Positions 41,659-50,323 of a stretch of DNA of 64,000 bases are shown one piece after another; within the stretch, counting starts at the first letter, position 1; each line of letters starts with the position of its first letter. Origin of the DNA: an uncultured Treponema sp. Lineage in GTDB: Bacteria > Spirochaetota > Spirochaetia > Treponematales > Treponemataceae. The translations under genes and the position numbers were made by a program. The stretch is from positions 109,323 to 173,322 of the forward strand of contig CALBXN010000119.1 in NCBI GenBank assembly GCA_937890485.1, read 5' to 3'. The notes beneath the pieces were generated by a model that searched no databases, had not been told where the DNA came from, and saw only the letters and a program-made list of their open reading frames with translations.

Positions 41659-43641
41659 ATGGCAGATTTAGAAACAATAAAAAGAATTAAAGAGTTGACA
41701 ATAAAACTCAATCAGTATTGTGACGAATATTATAATCAGTCACGACCATCTGTATCTGATGCAGAATTCGATGCGTTATTCGATGAATTAAAGAAATTAG
41801 AAAATGAATCTGGTTTCTATTTTACAAACAGTCCTACAAAAAATGTTGGTCACAAAGTAAGTGATAAATTACCTAAAGTAAAACATACATATCCACTGTT
41901 GAGTTTGGATAAAACAAAAGACCAAAACGAGGCAGCAACATATACAAAAGGAAAAGATGCGTTACTCATGCATAAATTAGATGGTCTTACAATTTGCTTG
42001 ACATATGACAAGGGGAAATTGGTTGAAGCAAGCACAAGAGGGAATGGCGAAGAAGGTAGCTTGATTACTGAAAATGCAAAAACATTTATGAATTTGCCAA
42101 GCACGATTCCATTTGAAGGGCGTTTGAAAATTACAGGAGAAGGAATTATTCACAGAGATGATTTCGAAAAGATTAACGCTGCAATTCCTAATGAGGATGA
42201 CAAGTATAAAACCCCAAGAAATCTTGCTGGTGGATCTGTTCAGCAGTTAGATCCTAGCATTTGTGCAACAAGAAAAGTATATTTTTATGCGTTTAATGTA
42301 ATTGAAGGAATGGAAGAAATGTATTCCTTGAGTAGCAGGCTTGAACAAATTAAAGAATATGGGTTTGATATTTGTAAGTATATTTCATATAAACCTAAAA
42401 CACATGATTTTGAAATGTTTAAGAAAATGGTTGATGGATTAGTACTTACTGCAGAAAGAAAAAGCATTCCTATTGATGGACTTGTAATTATGTATGATGA
42501 CATCGTATATGGAAATAGTCTTGGAAGAACAGGGCATCACTATAGAAATGGTATTGCTTTAAAATTCCAAGAGGAAGAGGAAGAAAGTGTTATTCAAAAT
42601 ATTGAATGGCAAGTTGGAAGAACTGGGAAAATCACACCTGTAGCAGTATTCAAAACAGTAATCCTCGACAATACAAACGTAAATAAAGCATCTTTGCATA
42701 ATCTTAGTGTTATGGAGAAATTAGGAATTCGAAAATATGCGACAGTAACAGTTGTAAAGAAGAATGAAATTATTCCACAGATTATCAAATCAGTTGGTGG
42801 AAAAGAAAAATTTGATATTCCATCTATTTGTCCAGTATGTAAAAAGCCGACAACTATCAAGGAAGAAAATGGAACGGCTCAGTTATATTGTGAAAATGAT
42901 GAATGTTTAGCAAAATCAATCCAAACTTTAGCATATTTTGTTTCTAAAGATTGTATGGATATTGATGGACTGTCAGAAAAATCATTAGAAAAATTTGTTG
43001 AAGCCGGACTGATTAAGAACGTTTATGACATTTATGACTTGAAAAGTTATCATGATGAAATTGTTGAATTTGAAGGAATGGGTGAAAACTCATTCAGCAA
43101 ACTTGTAGAGTCAATTGAAAAGAGTCGCACAGTCAAATTGGAAAACTTTATTGCTGCATTAGGAATTCAAAACGTAGCTCTTTCAAAAGCAAAAGCAATT
43201 AGCAAATATTTTAATGGTAGTTGGAATGAGTTTAAAAAGGCTTGTGATGAAGGGTTTGACTTTACACAATTAAGTGGATTTGGCGTTGAAATCAACAAGA
43301 ATATTTATAAATTCTGGAAAGATAAATATTATGGAACTGAGTACTACAGAAAATTGGCAGAATTAATGACTTTTATTATTGATGAAGTCACTGTAGAACA
43401 GAAATTAAAAGATATGGTAATTGTTATCACTGGAACACTAAATACAATTAGCAGAAAAGAACTGCAGGAGAAAATTGAAAATTTAGGTGGAAAAGTAGCT
43501 GGAAGTGTATCAAAGAAAACAACTTATCTTATTAACAACGATAAAGAAAGTACATCTAGTAAAAATATAAGTGCAAAGAAAAACAATGTACCTATTATTA
43601 CAGAAGATGAATTTTTAAATATGATAAACAAACAAGAATAA
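41659..43641 (+). CDS. ligA: NAD+-dependent DNA ligase
   Basis: 660 residues from the ATG at 41659 (AAAGGAAAGG upstream; a second ATG at 41641 lacks a site). The adenylation motif HKLDG has K106; R-G-x-G-x-x-G is TRGNGEEG. OB, zinc (CPVC..C..C), helix-hairpin-helix and C-terminal BRCT domains follow in normal order. It consumes NAD+ and so links replication to the NAD theme. Confidence 0.95.
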   Translation: MADLETIKRIKELTIKLNQYCDEYYNQSRPSVSDAEFDALFDELKKLENESGFYFTNSPTKNVGHKVSDKLPKVKHTYPLLSLDKTKDQNEAATYTKGKDALLMHKLDGLTICLTYDKGKLVEASTRGNGEEGSLITENAKTFMNLPSTIPFEGRLKITGEGIIHRDDFEKINAAIPNEDDKYKTPRNLAGGSVQQLDPSICATRKVYFYAFNVIEGMEEMYSLSSRLEQIKEYGFDICKYISYKPKTHDFEMFKKMVDGLVLTAERKSIPIDGLVIMYDDIVYGNSLGRTGHHYRNGIALKFQEEEEESVIQNIEWQVGRTGKITPVAVFKTVILDNTNVNKASLHNLSVMEKLGIRKYATVTVVKKNEIIPQIIKSVGGKEKFDIPSICPVCKKPTTIKEENGTAQLYCENDECLAKSIQTLAYFVSKDCMDIDGLSEKSLEKFVEAGLIKNVYDIYDLKSYHDEIVEFEGMGENSFSKLVESIEKSRTVKLENFIAALGIQNVALSKAKAISKYFNGSWNEFKKACDEGFDFTQLSGFGVEINKNIYKFWKDKYYGTEYYRKLAELMTFIIDEVTVEQKLKDMVIVITGTLNTISRKELQEKIENLGGKVAGSVSKKTTYLINNDKESTSSKNISAKKNNVPIITEDEFLNMINKQE

Positions 43642-43655
43642 AGGAGTAATGAGAA

Positions 43656-44075
43656 ATGAAAATGGTAGAATTGGAAATCAATATTATGGGAGTGCCACAG
43701 GGATATTATCTTGCACAGGGGATTTCAAGAGACTTGAATTTTAAAGTTGGACTTCCGGCAGTGTTTGAGAAACAGTATAACATGGCTGCGAAATTAAAAA
43801 GAAATTATACAGATATTGAACTGGGGAAAGCCTTACTTGTTGACAATGTTTTCAATTTGGTTGCAAAAGATAGCAGCTATGACTTCCCTGATAGAGATAT
43901 GTTAATGGATGCAATTATTAACATGAGAGATCAAATGGAAACAAATATGGTAACAAAACTTGCAATTCCTAAGATTTGTTGTGGAAGAAATGGTTTTGAT
44001 TGGGATGACGTAAAGAGTATGTTCGAATTCATCTTCGATGATTCGGATGTGCAGATTTTGGTTTGTTTACAGTAA
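43656..44075 (+). CDS. Macro domain protein (ADP-ribose binding)
   Basis: 139 residues, one macro domain. YYLAQGISRDLNFKVGLPAVFEK matches the TARG1/ALC1-like N-terminal block 'ylaHciSaD...G.a..f', and KLAIPKICCGRNGFDWDDV the conserved 'iPriGcGl.G..W'. Such proteins bind or remove ADP-ribose. The gene directly precedes a PARP gene, so it probably reverses or protects against that modification. Confidence 0.82.
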   Translation: MKMVELEINIMGVPQGYYLAQGISRDLNFKVGLPAVFEKQYNMAAKLKRNYTDIELGKALLVDNVFNLVAKDSSYDFPDRDMLMDAIINMRDQMETNMVTKLAIPKICCGRNGFDWDDVKSMFEFIFDDSDVQILVCLQ

Positions 44076-44087
44076 TTGGAGGTAAAT

Positions 44088-45308
44088 ATGAGTGAAGTGA
44101 AAAGCCCAGTTTACCTTGTAATGGTTACTGCGAACAATAACAATAAGTATTACAGAATGATTCCTCATGGTGATACATTTTCAGTAGAATATGGAAGAGT
44201 TGGTTCTTCATGCCAGAAAGCCTCTTATTCTATGTCACAGTGGGATAAGAAGTATAACGAAAAAGTTAAGAAAGGCTATGTGGATCAGACTCATTTAGTA
44301 CAAGATTTAATTCAGAAAGAAGAGCCTACCACAAAAGATGGCTACAAAGAAATTACAAATAAGGCAATTGCTGAAATTGTTGAAAAACTTCAGAGCATGG
44401 CTAAACAGAAAATTCAGCAGAATTACAAGGTGTCATCACAGCAAGTAACACAGGCAATGGTCGATGAAGCACAGAAAGTCATTGACAAATTAATGAATAG
44501 TACCAAAGTAAAAGAGTTTAACATAATCCTTTTGGAGTTATTCGGAGTAATCCCAAGAAAAATGTCAAACGTAAAAGATTATTTGGCATCAAATGAAACG
44601 GATTTTGCACGAATTCTTAAAGATGAACAGGATTTGCTTGACGTTATGAGAGGTCAGGTTGTGCAACATACAGTTGATAACTCTAAATCTGAAGCTACTA
44701 CAAAAGAAGAAAAGGGAGAAACAATCCTTGAAGCTATGGGGCTTGAATTTGAAGAAGTTACAGACGAAGATGTGGCGATGATTAAATCTCTTCTTGGAGA
44801 TTGTAGAGACAAATTCTATAAAGCGTGGAGAGTTAAAAATATTAAGACTCAGAAACGATTTGATGACTTTGTTGAAAAGGAAAAAGTCTCAAAGACAAAA
44901 TTGTTATGGCATGGCAGCCGTAATGAAAACTGGTGGTCGATTATCAATACTGGTTTAGTTTTACGTCCGACAAACGCTGTTATTACAGGTAAGATGTTTG
45001 GATATGGTATTTATTATGCACCAAAAGCAAGAAAATCTTTAGGTTATACTTCTTTGAGTGGATCTTATTGGGCAAGAGGAAATTCTAATTCTGCATTTAT
45101 GGCACTTATGGATGTTGCGTATGGTAAACCTTATGATGTCCATTCATTTGATAGTAAATACTATAATTTCAATTATGAAAGATTACAGCAAACTTGCCCA
45201 GGTGCTAACTGTTTACATGCCCATGCAGGAGCAATGTTAAGAAACGATGAAATTATTGTATATAAAGAAGAACAGTGTACAATCAAATATTTGGTAGAAC
45301 TGAGATAA
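44088..45308 (+). CDS. WGR-domain poly(ADP-ribose) polymerase
   Basis: 406 residues from the ATG at 44088 (GGAGG). The N-terminal WGR domain has YGRVGSSCQKASY (YGR in place of WGR). A helical PARP regulatory-like segment follows, then the catalytic domain with LLWHGSRNENWWSI (H), GYGIYYAPKARKSLGY (Y) and NDEIIVYKEEQCTIKYLVEL (E), the full H-Y-E triad of PARP1-like polymerases. WGR normally senses DNA ends. PARPs are rare in phages. Paired with the macro domain gene 12 nt upstream. Confidence 0.92.
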   Translation: MSEVKSPVYLVMVTANNNNKYYRMIPHGDTFSVEYGRVGSSCQKASYSMSQWDKKYNEKVKKGYVDQTHLVQDLIQKEEPTTKDGYKEITNKAIAEIVEKLQSMAKQKIQQNYKVSSQQVTQAMVDEAQKVIDKLMNSTKVKEFNIILLELFGVIPRKMSNVKDYLASNETDFARILKDEQDLLDVMRGQVVQHTVDNSKSEATTKEEKGETILEAMGLEFEEVTDEDVAMIKSLLGDCRDKFYKAWRVKNIKTQKRFDDFVEKEKVSKTKLLWHGSRNENWWSIINTGLVLRPTNAVITGKMFGYGIYYAPKARKSLGYTSLSGSYWARGNSNSAFMALMDVAYGKPYDVHSFDSKYYNFNYERLQQTCPGANCLHAHAGAMLRNDEIIVYKEEQCTIKYLVELR

Positions 45309-45316
45309 GAATTGAC

Positions 45317-45562
45317 ATGAAATATTTAATGAAAATCACAGGCATAATATTTCTCATTTTAGGCTCATTGCTTATTTTAGAAAATGTTTTTGTTTTTCCT
45401 TTGGTTGCAATATATAAACTATACATAACTATCGGAATCAATTGGATGATGATGCTTGAATATCTAGGTATTTATTTACTGAAGTTAGTAATAAGTTCAT
45501 TTTTGATAATTGTAGGTTGGTTAGTAGTGATGGTTGAAAGATTGTGGGAAGATGGAAGGTAA
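45317..45562 (+). CDS. Membrane protein, 81 aa
   Basis: Two or three hydrophobic helices (ITGIIFLILGSLLILENVFVF; LLKLVISSFLIIVGWLVVMV). It starts 9 nt after the PARP stop, with a weak ribosome site. Function unknown. Confidence 0.5.
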   Translation: MKYLMKITGIIFLILGSLLILENVFVFPLVAIYKLYITIGINWMMMLEYLGIYLLKLVISSFLIIVGWLVVMVERLWEDGR

Positions 45563-45617
45563 TGCTTATCGTAAAGTAAGAGGTTTTGCCAAATGGAAAT
45601 ATGCGTCATAACAAAAC

Positions 45618-45664
45618 CACTATATATAGTGTATTATAAGGTATAAATATACTATATATGGTAT
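45618..45664. repeat. Palindrome pair CACTATATATAGTG (copy 2) and AT-rich gap
   Basis: The 14-bp palindrome (45618-45631) is identical to that at 18202, and an imperfect relative ATACTATATATGGTAT follows at about 45649. The DNA after both copies is also similar (AAAAT..A.TTTTTAT then ATATTTTG). The rest of the gap 45563-45839 shows no other gene. Confidence 0.6.
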
Positions 45665-45839
45665 TAAAAAGAAGATAAAATTGAGTTTTTATTTACATTA
45701 GCTGAATCGCCCATATTTTGCCTCTTTCATTCAATATATTTGTAAAAACCTTCATTTTGATTGTTTTTAAAGCTGAAAAACCATTAAATTTAGGGTTTTT
45801 AAAGTCTAAGATAAAAACTCAATTCACACGGAAAGTAGT

Positions 45840-46763
45840 TTGAAAGTTTTACAAGCTCTTCCACTTGAATTGAAAATCGAAAAGACAAAATTAAGAATTA
45901 GAGAGTGGTATGATTATTATAGTGGCGAAGTGTATGTAAGTTTTTCTGGTGGCAAAGACAGTACAGTTTTACTTGATATAGCAAGACAAATATATCCTGA
46001 TATTGAAGCTGTATATGTAGATACTGGTCTTGAATATCCAGAACTAAGGGAATTTGTCAGAAGCATAGATAATGTAACTTGGATAAAACCTAAAATGAAT
46101 TTCAAAAAAGTCATTCAAGAATATGGTTATCCAATTATAAGTAAAGAGGTAGCAAATAAGGTTCATGGTGCAAAACCTGGTAATACAAGATGGCAGCAAT
46201 TACATGGTGTTTATATAAATCCAAAAACAGGACAGTTATCAACACATTTCAATTGTAAGAAGTATGAGTATTTGTTAAATGCAGATTTTAAAATTTCGGA
46301 TCAGTGTTGTGATATTATGAAAAAACGTCCATCACGTGACTACGAAAAGCAATCCGGCAAGAAACCGATTTTAGGTTTAATGGCTGAAGAAAGTACAAAA
46401 CGTAAAAGAGATTATATGAAAACAGGATGTAACGCATTTAATAAGCATCGTCCTCAAAGTCAACCGATGGGATTTTGGACTTCACAAGATGTATTAGAAT
46501 ATTTGTATACATATAAAATACCATATGCAAGTGTATATGGCGAAATATTAAAGGACGATAGTGGTAAGTATTATACTACTGGTTGTCATCGTACAGGTTG
46601 TATCTTTTGTGGTTTTGGATGTCATCTTGAAAAAGAACCAAATAGATTTCAGATGTTAAAAGAAAGTCATCCGAAATTATGGGCATATTGTATGAAACCG
46701 ATTGAAGATGGTGGATTGGGTATGCGAAAAGTAATGGAATACATAAATGTTCCAATAGAATAA
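45840..46763 (+). CDS. PAPS reductase-family (ATP pyrophosphatase) protein 1
   Basis: 307 residues from TTG 45840 (GGAAAG upstream). The PP-loop VSFSGGKDST near residue 36, VDTGLEYPELREFV and a C-terminal cysteine set (CIFCGFGC) are typical of the PAPS reductase/DndC superfamily, which activates sulfate or adenylates substrates. The real substrate in phages is unknown; DNA or tRNA thiolation are candidates. Confidence 0.85.
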   Translation: MKVLQALPLELKIEKTKLRIREWYDYYSGEVYVSFSGGKDSTVLLDIARQIYPDIEAVYVDTGLEYPELREFVRSIDNVTWIKPKMNFKKVIQEYGYPIISKEVANKVHGAKPGNTRWQQLHGVYINPKTGQLSTHFNCKKYEYLLNADFKISDQCCDIMKKRPSRDYEKQSGKKPILGLMAEESTKRKRDYMKTGCNAFNKHRPQSQPMGFWTSQDVLEYLYTYKIPYASVYGEILKDDSGKYYTTGCHRTGCIFCGFGCHLEKEPNRFQMLKESHPKLWAYCMKPIEDGGLGMRKVMEYINVPIE

Positions 46764-46776
46764 ATGAGGTAATCAA

Positions 46777-46872
46777 ATGTCAAAGAAGAAATCACTATTC
46801 GAAATATTAGTGGAGTTTATAGGAGAGTTGTGCGACATTGTGTTGGACAAAGTTTTAGACGAATTATTTTAA
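46777..46872 (+). CDS. Small ORF, 31 aa
   Basis: ATGAGGT lies upstream of the ATG. The peptide is an amphipathic acidic helix (FEILVEFIGELCDIVLDKVLDELF). It resembles in size and character the 31-aa ORF at 61267. Coding status moderate. Confidence 0.4.
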   Translation: MSKKKSLFEILVEFIGELCDIVLDKVLDELF

Positions 46873-46904
46873 TTGAATTGGAACAAATAAACATAAATAA
46901 TGTA

Positions 46905-46933
46905 TTGACAGAATTTAGGAAAGGTGTTATATT
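46905..46933 (+). promoter_or_regulatory. Sigma70-type promoter
   Basis: TTGACA (46905-46910), 17-nt spacer, TATATT (46928-46933). It drives the methyltransferase gene at 47017 through a hairpin leader. Confidence 0.75.
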
Positions 46934-46939
46934 AAGAGA

Positions 46940-46979
46940 GGTTAAAGTTAGTACAAATCACAAACTTTTACCTTTTCTT
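46940..46979 (+). terminator. Leader hairpin with T-run (possible attenuator)
   Basis: GGTTAAAGTT (46940-46949) pairs with AACTTTTACC (46963-46972; one T-T mismatch), followed by TTTTCTT. It lies within the first 40 nt of the transcript and so could stop transcription before the methyltransferase gene. Confidence 0.55.
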
Positions 46980-47016
46980 ATTAACAACCAAAAATAAAGG
47001 AAATAAGGAGAGGAAA

Positions 47017-47672
47017 ATGGAAGTTGATAAGATTTACAACGGAGATTGCCTTACATTCTTGACGAACATGGGGGGCAATTTGCCGACTTAACTTTAACTG
47101 ATATCCCATATGGAGAAGTAAATAGAAAGAGTAACGGATTAAGAGAACTGGACAAAGAAGCTGCAGATATTCTGACATTTGATATCCAAGAGTTTTTAGA
47201 GCAGATTTATCGTGTTACGAAAAGCACGATTATAATATTTTGTGGAAAAGAACAATTGTCAGAAATTCATAAATTCTTTTCTGACAAGCAAAAACAAGGG
47301 AAAGGAACAGTAAGACAGCTTATTTGGCAAAAATCAAATCCGTCACCTATGAATGGACAAAGCATTTATTTATCAGGTATCGAAAATGCAGTATGGTTCA
47401 AAAAGCGTGGTGGAACATTTAATGCACACTGTAAAAATACAGTATTCAAATATCCGTGTGGCAGAAGCAAAATGCACCCAACGGAAAAGAACCATGATTT
47501 GCTAAAAGAACTGATTTTAGATAATAGCAATGTGGGAGATTTAGTATTTGATCCTTGTGCCGGAAGTGGTAGCCATTGTCTTGTCGCAAAACAAAACGAC
47601 AGAAGATACATAGGTATTGAATTGAAAAAGCAATATTATGATATGGCGGTTGAAAGATTAAATTCTGATTAA
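47017..47672 (+). CDS. DNA N6-adenine/N4-cytosine methyltransferase 1, needs -1 frameshift
   Basis: The first 20 codons (MEVDKIYNGDCLTFLTNMGG) read in one frame that stops at TAA 47089. The rest (QFADLTLTDIPYGEVN..) is in the -1 frame and holds the catalytic DIPY and the AdoMet motif FDPCAGSGS. The junction is G-GGG-GGC (47070-47076), a canonical slippery heptamer in the right phase. Slippage gives a 218-residue enzyme with an unbroken family sequence. An accidental deletion is less likely because the methyltransferase gene at 52355 has the same arrangement. AAGGAGAGG precedes the ATG. Confidence 0.8.
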
Positions 47673-47700
47673 TAAGAAAATTAAATAGGAGAGTGTTGTT

Positions 47701-47973
47701 ATGCAGAACGAAAGAAATAGAGGCTATAGAAGAAAAATTAATTTCCGTAAAGGTCGTAGAAAGAAGAGACTTGCCCAGGCAGTTTGCAGAAGTTGGTGGT
47801 ATGAGCATGATGGACAGTATATCAAAGGTAAAATCCATTGTTCTTGCCCTTCATGTAGTGCGAAAACCAACAATCGTGGTAGATATGGGGCTGCGATGAA
47901 TTATAAACACTCTGATCGTCAGAAAATCGAATCCATGAAATATCAGGAAGAAGAATTCAGAATGATTGGATAG
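47701..47973 (+). CDS. Small basic protein with cysteine cluster, 90 aa
   Basis: Very basic N-terminus (RNRGYRRKINFRKGRRKKR), then WWYEHDGQYIKGKIHCSCPSC with three or four cysteines. Likely binds nucleic acid with one metal site. AGGAGAG precedes the start. No family recognised. Confidence 0.55.
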   Translation: MQNERNRGYRRKINFRKGRRKKRLAQAVCRSWWYEHDGQYIKGKIHCSCPSCSAKTNNRGRYGAAMNYKHSDRQKIESMKYQEEEFRMIG

Positions 47974-48110
47974 ACGATAATAAACAAACATGGTTTATCT
48001 ACCAAACAAGATAATTAAATGAATGAAATTTAATGGTTGTTCAGTACAGTAATGATATTGGAGTCATTATTTTACACAAGGTCATTCAGCCAATTTTAAA
48101 GGTGAACAAA

Positions 48111-48395
48111 ATGAGCATTGAAATGAGAGCATTTACAGTTATATCAATACATATCATTGGTACAATTATCGCACTGATTGTATTTTATAAAACTGGAGAA
48201 TTTGAAGAAGCAGTAAAACACGGAGATGGTATTCGATTTGCGACACCTTCCGATGTTGTATTCCAGGCTTTGTTTATGTGGGAAATACTTCTTATTTTGT
48301 ATATTATGTTTTCAATTGATTCATGTATCAATAAGTTCTTTTACAAATTATATAGGAAGGAATTAGACTGTAATGAAAATGATAAACACAAGTGA
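48111..48395 (+). CDS. Two-helix membrane protein, 94 aa
   Basis: Hydrophobic helices near residues 8-26 and 55-75 (FQALFMWEILLILYIMFSI). I start it at 48111, which has AAGGTGA upstream; the longer frame from 48033 has none. The end overlaps the next small gene. Confidence 0.5.
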   Translation: MSIEMRAFTVISIHIIGTIIALIVFYKTGEFEEAVKHGDGIRFATPSDVVFQALFMWEILLILYIMFSIDSCINKFFYKLYRKELDCNENDKHK

Positions 48396-48531
48396 ATGTG
48401 AACATTGTAAATTTGGCGAAGTAGATGATACAAACAGAGCCAGAGTAAAGGTTCATTGCAGCAAGAAAAACAAAGATTACATTTATGGTGCATGTATACC
48501 ATGCGAAGAAAAGGAGAAGAAAAATGAGTGA
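48373..48531 (+). CDS. Small zinc-binding-like protein, 52 aa
   Basis: CEHC near residue 9, HC near 28 and CIPC near 41 suggest a zinc site. The ATG follows AAGGAA at suitable distance, and the stop overlaps the next gene's ATGAGTGA. Function unknown. Confidence 0.5.
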   Translation: MKMINTSECEHCKFGEVDDTNRARVKVHCSKKNKDYIYGACIPCEEKEKKNE

Positions 48532-48862
48532 TCTTAAATTTAAGCAAGGACAGGTAGTGGTTGCTAATCAGGATATTGAATTAGAATTAGCATCAGGAGA
48601 AAAGGAAATTATCAAAAAGGGTAGCAAAGCTATTGTTGGGTTCGACAGATATATGCATCATTACAATGGCAAAATTCAAGGGTTCACCGATGATGTGGTA
48701 ATTGAAGGTATTTCTGCTGGTGGTTTAACACAGTATCTTATTGATTATTTAAGAGCAAGAATCCCATTAAGAGAAATGCTGGAAGATTACGATATGAATG
48801 AGGATAGTCTTGGTCAGACAATCTTTGAAGCATTCGAAGAAATTGGTCTTAGTGAAGATTAA
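48524..48862 (+). CDS. Unknown protein, 112 aa
   Basis: AAGGAG lies 8 nt before the ATG at 48524. The first half (KQGQVVVANQDIELELASGEKEIIKKGS) looks like a small beta barrel; the second half is acidic and helical. Translationally coupled to the previous gene. No family recognised. Confidence 0.6.
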   Translation: MSDLKFKQGQVVVANQDIELELASGEKEIIKKGSKAIVGFDRYMHHYNGKIQGFTDDVVIEGISAGGLTQYLIDYLRARIPLREMLEDYDMNEDSLGQTIFEAFEEIGLSED

Positions 48863-48940
48863 TTGATAAAAGTAATTTTTTATTCTAACTTTTGAAAACC
48901 CTATATTTTGGTATTTCCGACAGATAGAATAAAGAGTTTC

Positions 48941-48957
48941 TTCCTATTATATAGGAA
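48941..48957. other. Palindrome in intergenic leader
   Basis: TTCCTAT (48941-48947) and ATAGGAA (48951-48957) form a short hairpin or operator in the 123-nt gap before the cytosine methyltransferase gene. Nothing else stands out in this gap. Confidence 0.4.
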
Positions 48958-48985
48958 TTATTAAATCAGAAAGGTCGATAAATAG

Positions 48986-49981
48986 GTGATTACAGACGAA
49001 ATAAATAAAAAATTACATTCAAGTGGAATCAATGTACTTAGCTTATGTGATGGAATGTCTTGTGGGCAGATTGCACTTGAAAGAGCTGGAATAAAGGTAA
49101 ATAAATATTATGCAAGCGAAATAAAGGATATTGCTATAAAAGTAACTTTAGACAATTATCCTAATACAATAGAAATTGGAGATGTGAATAATATTTCATA
49201 CACCAATGGAGTGTTACATGCTGATGCCGGAGATTTTACAACAGATATTGATTTGGTAATCTTTGGTAGTCCATGTCAAAGTTTCAGTCGTGCAATGAGA
49301 ACTGAAATGAGAGTTGGATTGGCTGATAAAGAACGATCAGGATTATTCTTGGAATGTTACAGAATCTTAAAAGAAGTAAAACCTACATATTTTATGATGG
49401 AAAATGTAGTTATGAAAAAGGAAGATGAAGAAGTGATTTCTAAAATGTTGGGTGTAAATCCAATCAGAATAAACTCTTCTTTAATAACTGCTCAAATGAG
49501 AGATAGGTTATATTGGACTAATATTCCTGACGTAACAGTTCCAGAGAGTAAAAATGTCAAAGTGTCAGATATTATAAACGATGGTTACTATCCATATGAT
49601 AAAGCAAGATGTTTATGCAAAAATGATTCGCATGGTTACTATAATGGTTGTTTTTGGACACCGTGTAAGAGGTTTTATCGATGGTATTACAAGTCATTTA
49701 GCACTATGATTTTCAGTTCAAAGGAAAAATTTGAAGAATGTGTTAAGGAATTCAAAAATGTAACAAATGGAACGAAACCATCTGCAAAAATATTTGATGA
49801 TTATATTGGTAATGTTTTTGATGATGCAAGATACTTATGGAAAGAAGAACGTGCAAGATTGCAAGGCGTTCCAGAATCTTACATTAAAAATTTATCAGAA
49901 AAGGATGCAGCAGATGTATTAGGAGATGGATGGACGGTTGATGTAATCGTTCATATATTCAAAAATATAAACAAACAATAA
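48986..49981 (+). CDS. DNA C5-cytosine methyltransferase 1
   Basis: 331 residues. Motif I VLSLCDGMSCGQIALERAG, motif IV GSPCQSFSRA (catalytic Cys), motif VI MMENV, motif VIII QMRDRLYWTNIP and motif X GDGWTVDVI are all present. Motif I resembles DNMT3-type enzymes, as is common in phages. It would protect phage DNA from restriction. The start is GTG with a weak site. Confidence 0.9.
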   Translation: MITDEINKKLHSSGINVLSLCDGMSCGQIALERAGIKVNKYYASEIKDIAIKVTLDNYPNTIEIGDVNNISYTNGVLHADAGDFTTDIDLVIFGSPCQSFSRAMRTEMRVGLADKERSGLFLECYRILKEVKPTYFMMENVVMKKEDEEVISKMLGVNPIRINSSLITAQMRDRLYWTNIPDVTVPESKNVKVSDIINDGYYPYDKARCLCKNDSHGYYNGCFWTPCKRFYRWYYKSFSTMIFSSKEKFEECVKEFKNVTNGTKPSAKIFDDYIGNVFDDARYLWKEERARLQGVPESYIKNLSEKDAADVLGDGWTVDVIVHIFKNINKQ

Positions 49982-49994
49982 TAAAGGGGTAAAA

Positions 49995-50231
49995 ATGTTT
50001 GGATTAAGAATCAAAGTTAAATGTCCAAAATGCAAAAAGGAACATGTACAAAGTTTAGGGGCAAGCACAGCCTATTATAAAGTAAATGGATCTGAGAATG
50101 CATATACAGAATGTATATGTAAATTGTGTGGAGAAAAATATTGGTTAAGTCATACATTTAGTGAAGCCATAGATACAAAAGAAGTCAATGGTAACGATGA
50201 CTTAAAATTGGAAACTATTGTTTGTTGGTAA
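49995..50231 (+). CDS. Zinc-ribbon protein, 78 aa
   Basis: CPKC (residue 10) and CKLC (about 46), preceded by another CxC, form a zinc ribbon. It lies 13 nt after the methyltransferase gene, behind a copy of the dispersed motif running into AAAGGGG. Function unknown. Confidence 0.55.
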   Translation: MFGLRIKVKCPKCKKEHVQSLGASTAYYKVNGSENAYTECICKLCGEKYWLSHTFSEAIDTKEVNGNDDLKLETIVCW

Positions 50232-50275
50232 AAATATATCAAATTGTTTTTTCATTTTTAAAAAGGAGGAAGAAA

Positions 50276-50323
50276 GTGCCGATTTATAGCCGTTTTAGGG
50301 AAATTTGCGTATTTAAAGTATGA
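50276..50323 (+). CDS. Short leader ORF, 15 aa, coupled to the next methyltransferase
   Basis: AAAAGGAGG lies 6 nt before GTG 50276. The 15-codon frame (MPIYSRFREICVFKV) ends with TGA overlapping the ATG of the next gene (ATGA, 50320-50323). This is a typical translational coupling arrangement, and the only good ribosome site for the methyltransferase. Confidence 0.55.
   Translation: MPIYSRFREICVFKV

Noticed and set aside
45058..45240. 60-aa alternative-frame ORF inside the PARP gene
   Set aside because: Out-of-frame shadow of the conserved catalytic domain.
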